The translations under genes were made by a program, and so were the position numbers. The notes beneath the pieces are model-generated. The model had not been told where the DNA came from, did no database searches, and saw only the letters and a program-made list of their open reading frames with translations. A stretch of 64,000 nucleotides of DNA, taken from positions 1 to 64,000 of the forward strand of contig NZ_BFFO01000001.1 of assembly GCF_003116835.1 (NCBI RefSeq), written 5' to 3'. The DNA is from Lactococcus termiticola (GTDB taxonomy: Bacteria; Bacillota; Bacilli; Lactobacillales; Streptococcaceae). Shown here in pieces: positions 1 through 7,501 of this stretch. The stretch's first letter is position 1; every line of letters begins with the position of its first letter.

Positions 1-1
1 G

Positions 2-109
2 GTGTTTTGGTATATTGAGAGCTTCTATAATCAAAATCGGATTCATCAAGGGCTCAATTATTTAACGCCCAATGAATTTGAACATAAACAACAAAAATTA
101 GCCGCATAG
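2..109 (+). mobile_element. IS3-family transposase, C-terminal end only
   Basis: The reading frame is open from the window edge and ends at a TAG. The residues include WYIESFYNQNRIHQGLNYLT followed by PNEFE, the typical end of the IS3-family OrfB (DDE integrase) just after the catalytic Glu region. The catalytic Asp residues lie outside the window. The terminal repeat probably lies within about 131-156, where the motif TTTTGGTGTCTA sits. A related motif, TTTTCGTGTCTA, is found in the IS remnant near 55.1 kb. The insertion has truncated the next gene. Confidence 0.8.
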
Positions 110-138
110 GCAGAAAGGTAATTTACCTATTTTGGTGT

Positions 139-348
139 CTAGTTTCTTGACTTAATGTCATACAGAATTTCATTTTTGTAACTGAATGAATAAAGGAGTG
201 TATAGGCCTGATCCAGTATCTTTTTTTCTAAAGTAACAGGAGTATTGTAGTTATCATTTGCAGCATATACTCCTCCAAACTCATTATCCCAAAAATTATC
301 TTTCAGAATTTTTTCTGTTGTTTCAATAATTTCTTTGCTACTATGCAT
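139..348 (-). pseudogene. N-acylglucosamine 2-epimerase-like gene, truncated by IS
   Basis: This frame of 69 residues has a good ribosome site (AAAGGAG) before its ATG. The stretch DNFWDNEFGGVYAANDNY, followed by K-x-x-x-D-Q-A-Y-x-L-L-Y-S-F-S, resembles the start of AGE-family (N-acylglucosamine 2-epimerase / mannose isomerase) alpha-barrel proteins, in which an FGG(F/V)Y turn is followed by QA-x-x-LY-x-F. The family is usually about 380-400 residues, so only the first sixth remains. The last few codons and the stop come from the neighbouring IS end. The start overlaps the stop of the MFS gene, so it was the last gene of the minus-strand cassette. The family call is moderate because so little remains. 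Confidence 0.55.
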
Positions 349-1507
349 TTTTTGTCTCCTTTAGTTTTATAGTAATAAGCACAGCTATGATTAATCCTAT
401 TGCTGATCCCACAGCTAAACCGTTAAAGCCAATAGATTGAAAAATTAATCCACCAATTGCTGATCCAAAAGTCAGCCCCAAGTATAAAGCAGAACTGTTA
501 AACGCCATAACAGTTGACCTATTATCAGGAACAATACCAACGATGTATGTTGTCAAAGCAGTGACTCCAAATCCTTGAGCAACTGCTAAGACAATCAAAC
601 AAATAATGAGAAGCGTTAAGCTATTTTCGGAAAAACCCATTAAAATTATGAATAATATAGATATTATTCCGTTTACGATTACGCTTGTTTTATGCCCAAT
701 TTTATTCATCAAATTTCCGCCAAAAAAACTAGCTACGAAATTTGAAAGACCATAAGTTACAAAAATATAACCTATGGCTACTAAATTTAAATGAAACTTT
801 TCATTTACAAAAGAGCCAAGAAAGGTATATATGCTATAAAAACCAAACATCCAAAATAGAGTAATAAGCAAGGCTGGGATTGCATTTTTAGTTTTAGCAA
901 CTGTTATGAAATTTGCAACATATCCTTTGTTCGTAGCTCCAGAGGGTTTTGTGCTGGGTAAAATAGTTAGCAGAATGATGAAAGCTAAAACAGCAATTCC
1001 TGCTGAAGCAAAGAAAGCCATATGCCAGTCACTAAGCTGAGAAAGAAATGTTCCTAAAGGAACTCCAACAGCAATGGATAAAGAAAGCGCCGACATAACA
1101 ATACCCATCACTTTATTTAATTGTTTTCCTTCAAAGTATCCTCCAATAAAAGCCCAAACGTTGGGAAGAAATAATGCTGCACCAATTCCAGCAACCGCAC
1201 GGAAAATATAAAAAGCAACCAATGAATTTGCAAAAGCACATAGCAAAGTCCCTATTAAGAATATACTAAGACCAGAGAGGAGTAATTTTCGGCGATTATA
1301 CCGATCTCCTAAAGGTCCAAATATAGGAGCACCAAAAGCATAGCAAAGCGCATAAATTGTTACTCCTAAAGCCGTTTGACTGATTGAGCTCCCAAACTCA
1401 CGTGCAATTTCAGGAAGTAGTGGAGAGATGATGAAGGAATCAGCTCCTGAAGTAAAGACAGCGATGAATAATCCAGCTATAATGATTGTTTTTTTAAATG
1501 TCATCAT
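341..1507 (-). CDS. MFS transporter (DHA1-like exporter)
   Basis: The product is about 388 residues with 12 predicted membrane segments. The N-terminus has the MFS layout: helix 1, SFIISPLLPEIA, then motif A in the loop after helix 2 as GPLGDRYNRRKL. It is similar in size and pattern to sugar-efflux or drug-efflux permeases of the DHA1 group. I chose the ATG at 1507 because AGAGG lies about 5 nt upstream; a GTG two codons earlier is inside that ribosome site. It overlaps the glycosyltransferase gene, so the two are co-translated. The neighbours (glycosyltransferase, acyltransferase, epimerase remnant) suggest export of a modified sugar or glycoside. The substrate cannot be read from sequence. 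Confidence 0.85.
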   Translation of the reverse strand: MMTFKKTIIIAGLFIAVFTSGADSFIISPLLPEIAREFGSSISQTALGVTIYALCYAFGAPIFGPLGDRYNRRKLLLSGLSIFLIGTLLCAFANSLVAFYIFRAVAGIGAALFLPNVWAFIGGYFEGKQLNKVMGIVMSALSLSIAVGVPLGTFLSQLSDWHMAFFASAGIAVLAFIILLTILPSTKPSGATNKGYVANFITVAKTKNAIPALLITLFWMFGFYSIYTFLGSFVNEKFHLNLVAIGYIFVTYGLSNFVASFFGGNLMNKIGHKTSVIVNGIISILFIILMGFSENSLTLLIICLIVLAVAQGFGVTALTTYIVGIVPDNRSTVMAFNSSALYLGLTFGSAIGGLIFQSIGFNGLAVGSAIGLIIAVLITIKLKETKNA

Positions 1508-2741
1508 CGGCACCTCTTAGTTTTTCAATTATATTTTCCGCAGCACGTTCGGCACCATTTACCCATGGAGCGATTTTCGAATATACTTTTAATGCTTCTT
1601 TTTTATAGTTTTCATTGTCAATAAATGGTGCAATCTCTTTCTTTAACTCAGCAATGTTGAGACCAATGTTGGTTTTGAATCCCAATGCTTTTAATTTTTC
1701 TAACTCTTCCCATTCATGATATTCTTTTTTTGAACTCAAAACGAATATTGCGGGCACTTTTAAGGCGCATAATTCTGTTACACTAATCCATCCAGGATGT
1801 GATAACATTAAATTACTTCGCGTCAATAAGCCATACCAATCAGGTAAATAATCAAGGCAAACCATTCCTTCTGGAACTTCGAATTTTTCTCGTGCCAACA
1901 AAACCATTTTTATTGCTGAATTGCATTTATGCAATTCTTTAAAGAGTTCAACATATGCGTCTTGCATTGCATATTTATTTTCTACAAACATAGACGTGCC
2001 ACCTATTGCTGCAACGATGAGAAAATCAGATTTTTTTATTCCTTCTTTTTCTAAAAAGGAGGTCATATCCATGATTTCATTTGTTGGGCGAATCATCGGA
2101 CCAATAAATTTTGCTTTTCCAGTTGATAAAAAATTAGAAAAGACGGGTGAATTATCTATGCCTTCAACGTAAGGACAGTCTGTTAAGATTTCATCTGCTT
2201 CCGTAATAGCCCAATTATAAATAATATTATTTATATATTTTATTGACTCCAATTCCTTTGATTCAAACTCAAAACCTGCTTCTACAAATTGATCTTCAGT
2301 CATAGAAGCGAATGGCATATTAAATCTCTCTGTTACAAATACTGATGGAATTTTTCGTATTTTAGCTGCAAATATTCCACTAGCATCTAAATCTGAAACA
2401 ACAAGATTGATTTTATTGTTTTCAAATTCCTTGAGCAAAAGCAGTACTTTATTACTATTGAAAAATGACTTCCCGAGAAAATTAGGAATTGTTGACTCCC
2501 ATGTAAGTTTCCCTCCTAACGCTGAATGCTTAGAGTAATCATCCACTTTATTCGGTTTAAGATTTATTACTGTAGCTCCAATGCCCTCAAATAATTGTTG
2601 GAAGGTATCTTGCACTGATTCTAAATATACGTAAATATTGATATTTGGATTTTTAGCATATATCGCTTGTGCCACAGCAAACATTCGCATACTATGCCCT
2701 GTCCCTGTCCCTGTCGGGACTAATGCAATATTATTTTTCAT
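1494..2741 (-). CDS. UDP-glycosyltransferase-like protein (GT-B fold)
   Basis: The 415-residue product begins VPTGTGTGHSMRMFAVAQAI, the glycine-rich GTGxGHxxR loop seen in GT-B enzymes of the MurG/UGT type. Near residue 300-330 it has DYLPDWYGLLTRSNLMLSHPG, then W-I-S-V-T-E-L and K-V-P-A-I-F-V. This corresponds to the nucleotide-sugar binding C-terminal half (a HxG followed by a conserved E). No signal peptide or membrane helix is seen, so it acts in the cytosol. The ATG directly follows the TAA of the acyltransferase gene, so coupled translation is likely. It probably transfers a sugar to a small acceptor or lipid; donor and acceptor are unknown. Confidence 0.75.
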   Translation of the reverse strand: MKNNIALVPTGTGTGHSMRMFAVAQAIYAKNPNINIYVYLESVQDTFQQLFEGIGATVINLKPNKVDDYSKHSALGGKLTWESTIPNFLGKSFFNSNKVLLLLKEFENNKINLVVSDLDASGIFAAKIRKIPSVFVTERFNMPFASMTEDQFVEAGFEFESKELESIKYINNIIYNWAITEADEILTDCPYVEGIDNSPVFSNFLSTGKAKFIGPMIRPTNEIMDMTSFLEKEGIKKSDFLIVAAIGGTSMFVENKYAMQDAYVELFKELHKCNSAIKMVLLAREKFEVPEGMVCLDYLPDWYGLLTRSNLMLSHPGWISVTELCALKVPAIFVLSSKKEYHEWEELEKLKALGFKTNIGLNIAELKKEIAPFIDNENYKKEALKVYSKIAPWVNGAERAAENIIEKLRGADDDI

Positions 2742-3611
2742 TTATAACACACTTTCTATTATCTTATCTTTTAATACAATGGAGTCCTCTGGAATAATAG
2801 TTCCATCCCGAATCCTCGCTCCTAAAAGAATTAAAGAATTTTTACCGACTTTTACATTATTTCCAATATGAATACTGTCAACAATTGTAGGAAGTGATAG
2901 TTTTTTATAATCATGACTAATTGAAACCAAAGTTACCTTGTCTGCGATTAAAGAATTGTTTCCAATATTAATTCCTCCCGAACTCTCAAAAACACAATTA
3001 TTCCCAATATATGACATGTCGCCAAGCTTTATTCCTGCATTCGGGAAAGCTGAGGATCTTTTGCCTTGGAGTATGGTATCGTTTCCTATTTGACTATCAT
3101 CAAATTTTTGAGTTGTCAAATTCAGATACTTTTTTGTATAATCAGGACGATGGTTTGAATAATCTGCTTTGACTTTTGAAAGAAACTCTTGAAATACTGG
3201 GAATTTATCTATAATTGAATTTCTTACTTTCAAAATTTTTGCTGGATTTCCAATGACTATTGTATAGTCTGCAACATTATCTCTTACAAAACTTCCAGCA
3301 CCTATAATGCAACCTTCTCCAATCTTAATGCCTTGCTGAATCGTTGCTTTTGCACCCACCCAAGAAAATTTATTGATACGTACAGGATGATCCCTAGTTC
3401 CTAGAATTTTTACTCCAGTAGCAATTTCTACTGATTGATTAATCTGAGCATTTTGAATTTGGCATTTAAACCCTATAAATACATTTTCAAGTATGATAGA
3501 ATTCGTTATAACTGAACCATATCTAATCCAAACCCCATTGTCAGCTATTGCTGTTTCTGATATTTCTACTCCACTTTCGACGAAATTTAATGTTGATGTG
3601 TTAAAAGTCAT
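2742..3611 (-). CDS. Tandem left-handed beta-helix (hexapeptide) acyltransferase
   Basis: The product is 289 residues when started at the ATG preceded by AAAAGAGGTGG; a longer frame to 3662 has no ribosome site. Two blocks of hexapeptide repeats are visible. The first (about residues 20-125) includes ATIQQGIKIGEGCIIGAGS and the end signature IVIGNPAKI. The second (about 180-285) includes IGNNCVFESSGGINIGNNS and SISHDY. This is the pattern of O-acetyltransferases of the WbbJ/maltose acetyltransferase type, duplicated in one chain. It is the first gene of the minus-strand cassette, so it faces the HxlR regulator. An acetyl or similar acyl transfer to a sugar is the likely reaction; the substrate is not known. 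Confidence 0.8.
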   Translation of the reverse strand: MTFNTSTLNFVESGVEISETAIADNGVWIRYGSVITNSIILENVFIGFKCQIQNAQINQSVEIATGVKILGTRDHPVRINKFSWVGAKATIQQGIKIGEGCIIGAGSFVRDNVADYTIVIGNPAKILKVRNSIIDKFPVFQEFLSKVKADYSNHRPDYTKKYLNLTTQKFDDSQIGNDTILQGKRSSAFPNAGIKLGDMSYIGNNCVFESSGGINIGNNSLIADKVTLVSISHDYKKLSLPTIVDSIHIGNNVKVGKNSLILLGARIRDGTIIPEDSIVLKDKIIESVL

Positions 3612-3727
3612 ATTTCCACCTCTTTTTACCTTAATTGTAAATGGATAATTTTTTCTTATCAAGTGAAGTAAAGCATACCAGTAACAAGGTTTATACTGCT
3701 TTTATCCTCTCTATATTTTTAGATACA

Positions 3728-3746
3728 TGGTATAATATTTGTATCA
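3728..3746 (+). promoter_or_regulatory. Extended -10 promoter, near-leaderless HxlR gene
   Basis: TATAAT lies at 3731-3736 with the upstream TGG of an extended -10. Transcription should start about 7 nt on, 2-4 nt before the ATG at 3746. No Shine-Dalgarno sequence precedes the ATG. Confidence 0.55.
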
Positions 3747-4111
3747 TGAAAAACGAATATATTTCGAGTGCCACGACTCACTTTGAAGTTTGCCCACTTG
3801 ACACAACGATAAAAATTTTGTCTGGGCGTTGGAAATCAATAATCATTTGCAGATTAATGCAAGAAAATTTGCATTTTAATGAGCTCAGTCGACGTATTCC
3901 TGATTGTACGAGAAGAATGCTTGCATTGCAATTGAAAGAGTTAATTGAGGCTGGTATAGTGTATAAAAATAAAACTTCTGAGCTGACAACTTTTAATATT
4001 GAATATTCTCTTACTGATATTGGAAACAGTCTACTTCCAGTTATTTCAGAAATGAATGAATGGGGAAGCAAATATTTACTAGCAAACGAAGAGTTGACAG
4101 AATCAGAATAA
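3746..4111 (+). CDS. HxlR-family winged-helix regulator
   Basis: This 121-residue protein has the HxlR/MarR-like core: the N-terminal CPLDTTIKILSGRWKSIII, then a winged helix with FNELSRRIPDCTRRMLALQL and the wing before YSLTDIGNSLLPVI. The conserved CP(L/V) cysteine is present and may sense thiol-reactive or quinone stress, as in YodB/HypR-type members. It is divergent from the exporter/glycosyltransferase cassette, which it probably controls. A TGG-TATAAT extended -10 box ends 9 nt before the ATG, so the message has almost no leader and no ribosome site is visible. Confidence 0.85.
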   Translation: MKNEYISSATTHFEVCPLDTTIKILSGRWKSIIICRLMQENLHFNELSRRIPDCTRRMLALQLKELIEAGIVYKNKTSELTTFNIEYSLTDIGNSLLPVISEMNEWGSKYLLANEELTESE

Positions 4112-4547
4112 CTTGCCCAAACTCATCAAATGGATTGATTTTGGATTTGGACGACTGATTATCTCAGAAAACAGATTTTGCTCCAACAAATCTTGTCAAA
4201 GCGTAAATAAAAAAGCCGTCAAATCTGACGACTTTCCCATGTTTTTCAACTCATTTTATCGATTTACCACCACAAAGTTGACAAAGACATTATCATTTAT
4301 TTCCTCAAAAATAGAATTGAGATATCCCCATCTCAATTCTTGTTCTATACGTTCTAAAAGTCCAACTTTTAAGGGTTGGTTCATTTCGTGAATTTTTTTG
4401 TGAACTTTTTGTTTGTTTTTTGATTTTATTGTTTTCTAGCCCACAGTTGAGCTATTCATGCCTTATTTGCTGATATTATATCAAAAAAAACTGGTCAGCA
4501 AAATGCTCAACCAGAAATTTATCTTTTTTATTTAATAATGTTCGTCT
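4112..4547. other. Gene-poor stretch with small minus-strand frame and terminator
   Basis: The stretch is AT-rich. On the minus strand a 42-residue frame (4256-4384, starting MNQPLKVGLLERIEQELRW and ending VNFVVVNR) is followed by an inverted repeat at 4213-4234 and a T-run. That is the layout of the 3' end of a real transcript. I do not recognise the peptide; it may be a gene remnant. Just 5' of it, at 4385-4404, lies a 20-bp motif that recurs at 52455-52474. The rest up to the flavin oxidoreductase stop shows nothing else. Confidence 0.4.
4213..4234 (-). terminator. Rho-independent terminator, minus strand
   Basis: On the minus strand, AAAGTCGTC and GACGGCTTT form a stem with one mismatch, followed directly by a T-run. 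Confidence 0.5.
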
Positions 4548-5567
4548 TTACTTCCAGCCCAACTCAGGTGCAATCTCTTTCACTACTCCTTCGAGAAGGT
4601 GGAGATTATAGTCTACACCAAGACTGTTAGGAATGGCAAGAAGAAGCGTATCTGCTTCTTGGATTGCCGTGTCTTCCTTCAGCTCTTTGACGAGTGTCTC
4701 CACATCGCCTACATAGTCACGACCAAAGATGGTTGGATTGCTGTAGTTTTCAAAGTAGCCGACAGAATCCTCACCATTGCGGCGGCCGCCGAAATGGTAG
4801 AGATCCTTGTCATTTCGGATTGGAATGATTGAGCGCGTCACCAAGGTTCTTGGCTCAAAGTCATGACCAGCCTCGGCCCAAGCCTGCTTATATAGACGGA
4901 GCTGCTTAGCCTGCTGAACATGGAAAGGGTCTTCACTTTCATGGTCAACCAGAGTCGAGCTCATCAAGTTCATACCGTGCTCAGCCGCCCAAAGCGCCGT
5001 CTTCTGAGAGCCAGCACCCCACCAGATTCGCTGGCGGAACTTAGGAACATAAGGTTCTAGTCTCAAGAGACCTGGCTTTTGTGGAAACATTGGACGAGGA
5101 TTAGGCTCAGCAAAAGGCTTACCACGGAGAAGATCAAGAAACTCTAAGCCACGCTCACGCGCGATGTTTTCCATCTCCTTCTCAGTATAATCATAGCCAA
5201 AGTGTTGCCAACCATCAATCACTTGTTCAGGTGAACCACGGCCGATACCGAGCTGTATTCGACCACCAGCCATGATGTCAGCAACAGAGGCATTTTCAGC
5301 CATCATCGCTGGATTTTCATAGCGGAGATCGACCAGGCCGGTCCCGATTTCCAATGTCTTGGTCCTTGCCCCAATCGCCGAGAGCAGGGGATAAGGACTT
5401 GCAATCTGCTGGGCAAAGTGATGGACCCGGAACCAGGCCCCATCGAGGCCGATTTGCTCAGCTCCGACAGCCAGCTCCAGCGACTGCTGGTAGGCCTCTG
5501 TTGCCGATGAAACCGGCCCAGGACCGTCATGCCAAAATCCAAAACTCAAGAATCCAATTTTTTTCAT
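4548..5567 (-). CDS. LLM-class flavin-dependent oxidoreductase
   Basis: The 339-residue product is a luciferase-like monooxygenase (bacterial luciferase alpha-type barrel). It starts MKKIGFLSFGFW and shows the family pattern GLDGAWFRVHHFAQQIASPY, then IEIGTG-like EIGTGLVDLRYENP and GGRIQLGIGRGSP, which shape the FMN/F420 pocket. It should use reduced FMN. Length is normal, and AAAGGAG precedes the ATG. It stands alone, with its own promoter and a palindrome over the start site, so it is likely induced by a small molecule. The substrate is unknown; relatives oxidise aldehydes, sulfur compounds or xenobiotics. Confidence 0.85.
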   Translation of the reverse strand: MKKIGFLSFGFWHDGPGPVSSATEAYQQSLELAVGAEQIGLDGAWFRVHHFAQQIASPYPLLSAIGARTKTLEIGTGLVDLRYENPAMMAENASVADIMAGGRIQLGIGRGSPEQVIDGWQHFGYDYTEKEMENIARERGLEFLDLLRGKPFAEPNPRPMFPQKPGLLRLEPYVPKFRQRIWWGAGSQKTALWAAEHGMNLMSSTLVDHESEDPFHVQQAKQLRLYKQAWAEAGHDFEPRTLVTRSIIPIRNDKDLYHFGGRRNGEDSVGYFENYSNPTIFGRDYVGDVETLVKELKEDTAIQEADTLLLAIPNSLGVDYNLHLLEGVVKEIAPELGWK

Positions 5568-5586
5568 GAAAGACTCCTTTATGTTT

Positions 5587-5633
5587 GTTTACGTTTGTAA
5601 ACTTATTTTAACCCATCTTTCTATTGAAGTCAA
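5587..5633 (-). promoter_or_regulatory. Promoter and operator-like palindrome of the LLM oxidoreductase
   Basis: On the minus strand, TTGACT (5633-5628), a 17-nt spacer and TAAAAT (5610-5605) form a good promoter. Immediately downstream, over the expected start, is the palindrome GTTTACGTTTGTAAAC (5587-5602; 6-bp arms). That position suits a repressor; the site also partly resembles a CcpA cre. The regulator is not identified. Confidence 0.6.
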
Positions 5634-5637
5634 AAAA

Positions 5638-6429
5638 TCAGCTTGCAAAGACAATCCGGTTGATAGTGTTCGTAATGCAGGTCTGGAGGACAATGCGTTC
5701 TCCGCCACCAGCACCAGTGATTTGGTCCCAGTAGTCGACCTTATCATTGACACCAATGGCGTGGTCGTCTACATCCACTGTCCCGTTCACGGTATAGTTA
5801 CGGGATTGTCCGTTGCTATCGACCACCGTGATAACCTGGCCCGCCGAAAGACTCAGCACCGGTGCAAAGGCACCGTACTCGTGGCCGATAAAGTGGGTTG
5901 AGAGGCCGTCAGCAACGTTACCGCTAGCTTCTCCCCCCCAGGTTGAGGCCTGGCCAGGATTGCTGTCGATGGCTGCCTGACCGCCAGCACGGCCTCCCAT
6001 GGCGTAATGGTAGCTAGCACCTAGGAAGCTGATGGTCTGGCTGACGACTGCTGGGGCGGGAGCTGGAGCGACTTCTGGAGCAGGAGTAGGGGCAGGACTG
6101 GGAGCTTCTACGATGGCTTCGGCTTCAGCGGCGGGCTCTGGGGCTGGTTCTGGCTCTGGAGCCGGAGCGACCTCTTCTACAGGCTCTGGTGCAGGCTCTT
6201 CTACTACAGCTTCGGGAGCAGGAGCTTCTACTGCTGGCTCAGAGGGGGCTGGGGCAGATTCCTCGGTCTTTTGCGAGCTTGATTTTGGCGGGGCTTGGCT
6301 GGATTGCTGCTCGGTCTTGACTTCTGGTTGAGAAGCGACCTGATCATTTCTCGTAAAGGCAAAGGCGAGGAAGCCTGAGGAGAGGACGGCGAGCGTGCTC
6401 AGTGTAACTAGGATTTTTTTGTTGATCAT
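5638..6429 (-). CDS. Secreted sortase-like transpeptidase with Pro/Ala/Glu spacer
   Basis: The product is 263 residues from the ATG preceded by AAAGGAAG; a frame to 6459 lacks a ribosome site. Residues 1-28 form a signal peptide or N-terminal anchor. Residues 29-130 are a repetitive spacer of PAPEP/EVAPAPA type that could span the wall. Residues 131-263 form a sortase beta-barrel: FIGHEYGAF gives the His (about 183), VLQTCITN the Cys (251) and NRIVFA the Arg (258), so the H-C-R triad is intact. It lacks the class C lid and a C-terminal membrane helix. It best fits class D/F-like stand-alone sortases. Its substrate is unknown, and no LPxTG gene is adjacent. Confidence 0.75.
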   Translation of the reverse strand: MINKKILVTLSTLAVLSSGFLAFAFTRNDQVASQPEVKTEQQSSQAPPKSSSQKTEESAPAPSEPAVEAPAPEAVVEEPAPEPVEEVAPAPEPEPAPEPAAEAEAIVEAPSPAPTPAPEVAPAPAPAVVSQTISFLGASYHYAMGGRAGGQAAIDSNPGQASTWGGEASGNVADGLSTHFIGHEYGAFAPVLSLSAGQVITVVDSNGQSRNYTVNGTVDVDDHAIGVNDKVDYWDQITGAGGGERIVLQTCITNTINRIVFAS

Positions 6430-6558
6430 AGGACTTCCTTTCTTTATTTTCTGAATCATCTATCCTAATTCCATTATAGACGCTGTTTTCGATATTGTGA
6501 AACCATATACATGAAATAAAGATTTGAATTAAATTAGAAAACTCTAATTTATGAAATA

Positions 6559-6576
6559 TGTTAAAATAGGGACATG
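6559..6576 (+). promoter_or_regulatory. Extended -10 promoter, leaderless hslO
   Basis: TAAAAT at 6562-6567 is preceded by TGT (extended -10). Only 6 nt separate it from the ATG at 6574, so transcription should begin at or within a base of the start codon. No Shine-Dalgarno sequence can be present. Confidence 0.6.
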
Positions 6577-7449
6577 GATAAAATCATTAAATCAATTTCA
6601 GAAAACGGCCACTTCCGTGCCTTCGCCCTCGATAGCACCGAGACCGTCCGTAAAGCACAAGAACGTCATGACAGCATGCCGACTTCGACCGTCGCCATGG
6701 GCCGAACCCTGATTGCCGGCCAGATTTTGGCGGCCAATGAAAAGGGCGACGCAAAGATTACCGTCAAAGTCTTGGGCGACGGGGCCATGGGAGCCATCAT
6801 CGCTGTAGCCACACCAGACGGTAAGGTCAAGGGCTACGTGCAAAACACAGATTTAGACTACAAAAAAGCCTCTACGGGAGAGGTCTTGGTGGCACCTTTT
6901 GTCGGCAATGGCTTCTTTGTCGTCATCAAGGACATGGGCCTGAAACAGCCTTATACCGGCCAGGTTGACCTGATTACCGGCGAGATTGCTGAAGACCTGG
7001 CCTGGTATTTCCTCAGCTCTGAGCAGACGCCTGCCTCTGTCGGGATGAGTGTCCTGCTCGATGAAGGCAAGGACAGCGTCAAGATTGCCGGTGGCTTCAT
7101 GCTCCAGGCCCTGCCTGGTGCGACCGATGCAGAAATCAGTCAGATGGAGGCCAATATCAAGGCCATGCCTGCAATTTCTCAGCTTTTGGAGAAAGAAAAA
7201 CCTCTGGAGAGTATCTTGGCCAGCATCTACGGCGAAATTCCCTATAAAATTTTAGATGAGTCTGGCCTCAGCTTTGACTGCGATTGCTCAAAGGCAAGAT
7301 TTGCTGAGGGCATCAAGTCTATCGGTGCCGCTGAAATTACGGCCATGATCGAAGAAGACCATGGGGCTGAGGTGGTCTGCCAGTTCTGTAATCGGAAGTA
7401 TCATTACTCTGAAGAGGACTTAAACGACCTCATTTTAGATGGAAAATAA
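6574..7449 (+). CDS. hslO: Hsp33 redox-regulated chaperone
   Basis: The 291-residue product matches Hsp33 along its length. The N-terminal domain includes MPTSTVAMGRTLIAGQILA and the GxFMLQALPGA stretch. The C-terminal redox switch has four zinc-binding cysteines in the pattern CxC (near residue 237) and CxxC (VVCQFCNRKYHY, near 270). When oxidised the zinc is released and the holdase is activated, protecting cytosolic proteins. It is a single gene facing pyrG across a shared terminator. The start codon coincides with the predicted transcription start, so the mRNA appears leaderless. Confidence 0.97.
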   Translation: MDKIIKSISENGHFRAFALDSTETVRKAQERHDSMPTSTVAMGRTLIAGQILAANEKGDAKITVKVLGDGAMGAIIAVATPDGKVKGYVQNTDLDYKKASTGEVLVAPFVGNGFFVVIKDMGLKQPYTGQVDLITGEIAEDLAWYFLSSEQTPASVGMSVLLDEGKDSVKIAGGFMLQALPGATDAEISQMEANIKAMPAISQLLEKEKPLESILASIYGEIPYKILDESGLSFDCDCSKARFAEGIKSIGAAEITAMIEEDHGAEVVCQFCNRKYHYSEEDLNDLILDGK

Positions 7450-7472
7450 GTTCATTTCCTTAGAAAACAAAA

Positions 7473-7497
7473 AATAGCCAAATCGGCTATTTTTTTC
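7473..7497. terminator. Bidirectional terminator between hslO and pyrG
   Basis: AATAGCC and GGCTATT form a 7-bp stem with a short AT loop. It is flanked by an A-run on one side and a T-run on the other, so it serves both converging genes. Confidence 0.85.
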
Positions 7498-7501
7498 ATA
7501 A

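Noticed and set aside
6032-6331. Gly/Ala/Ser-rich frame on the plus strand
   Set aside because: It is the mirror of the Pro/Ala/Glu spacer of the sortase-like gene on the minus strand. It has no ribosome site and low complexity.
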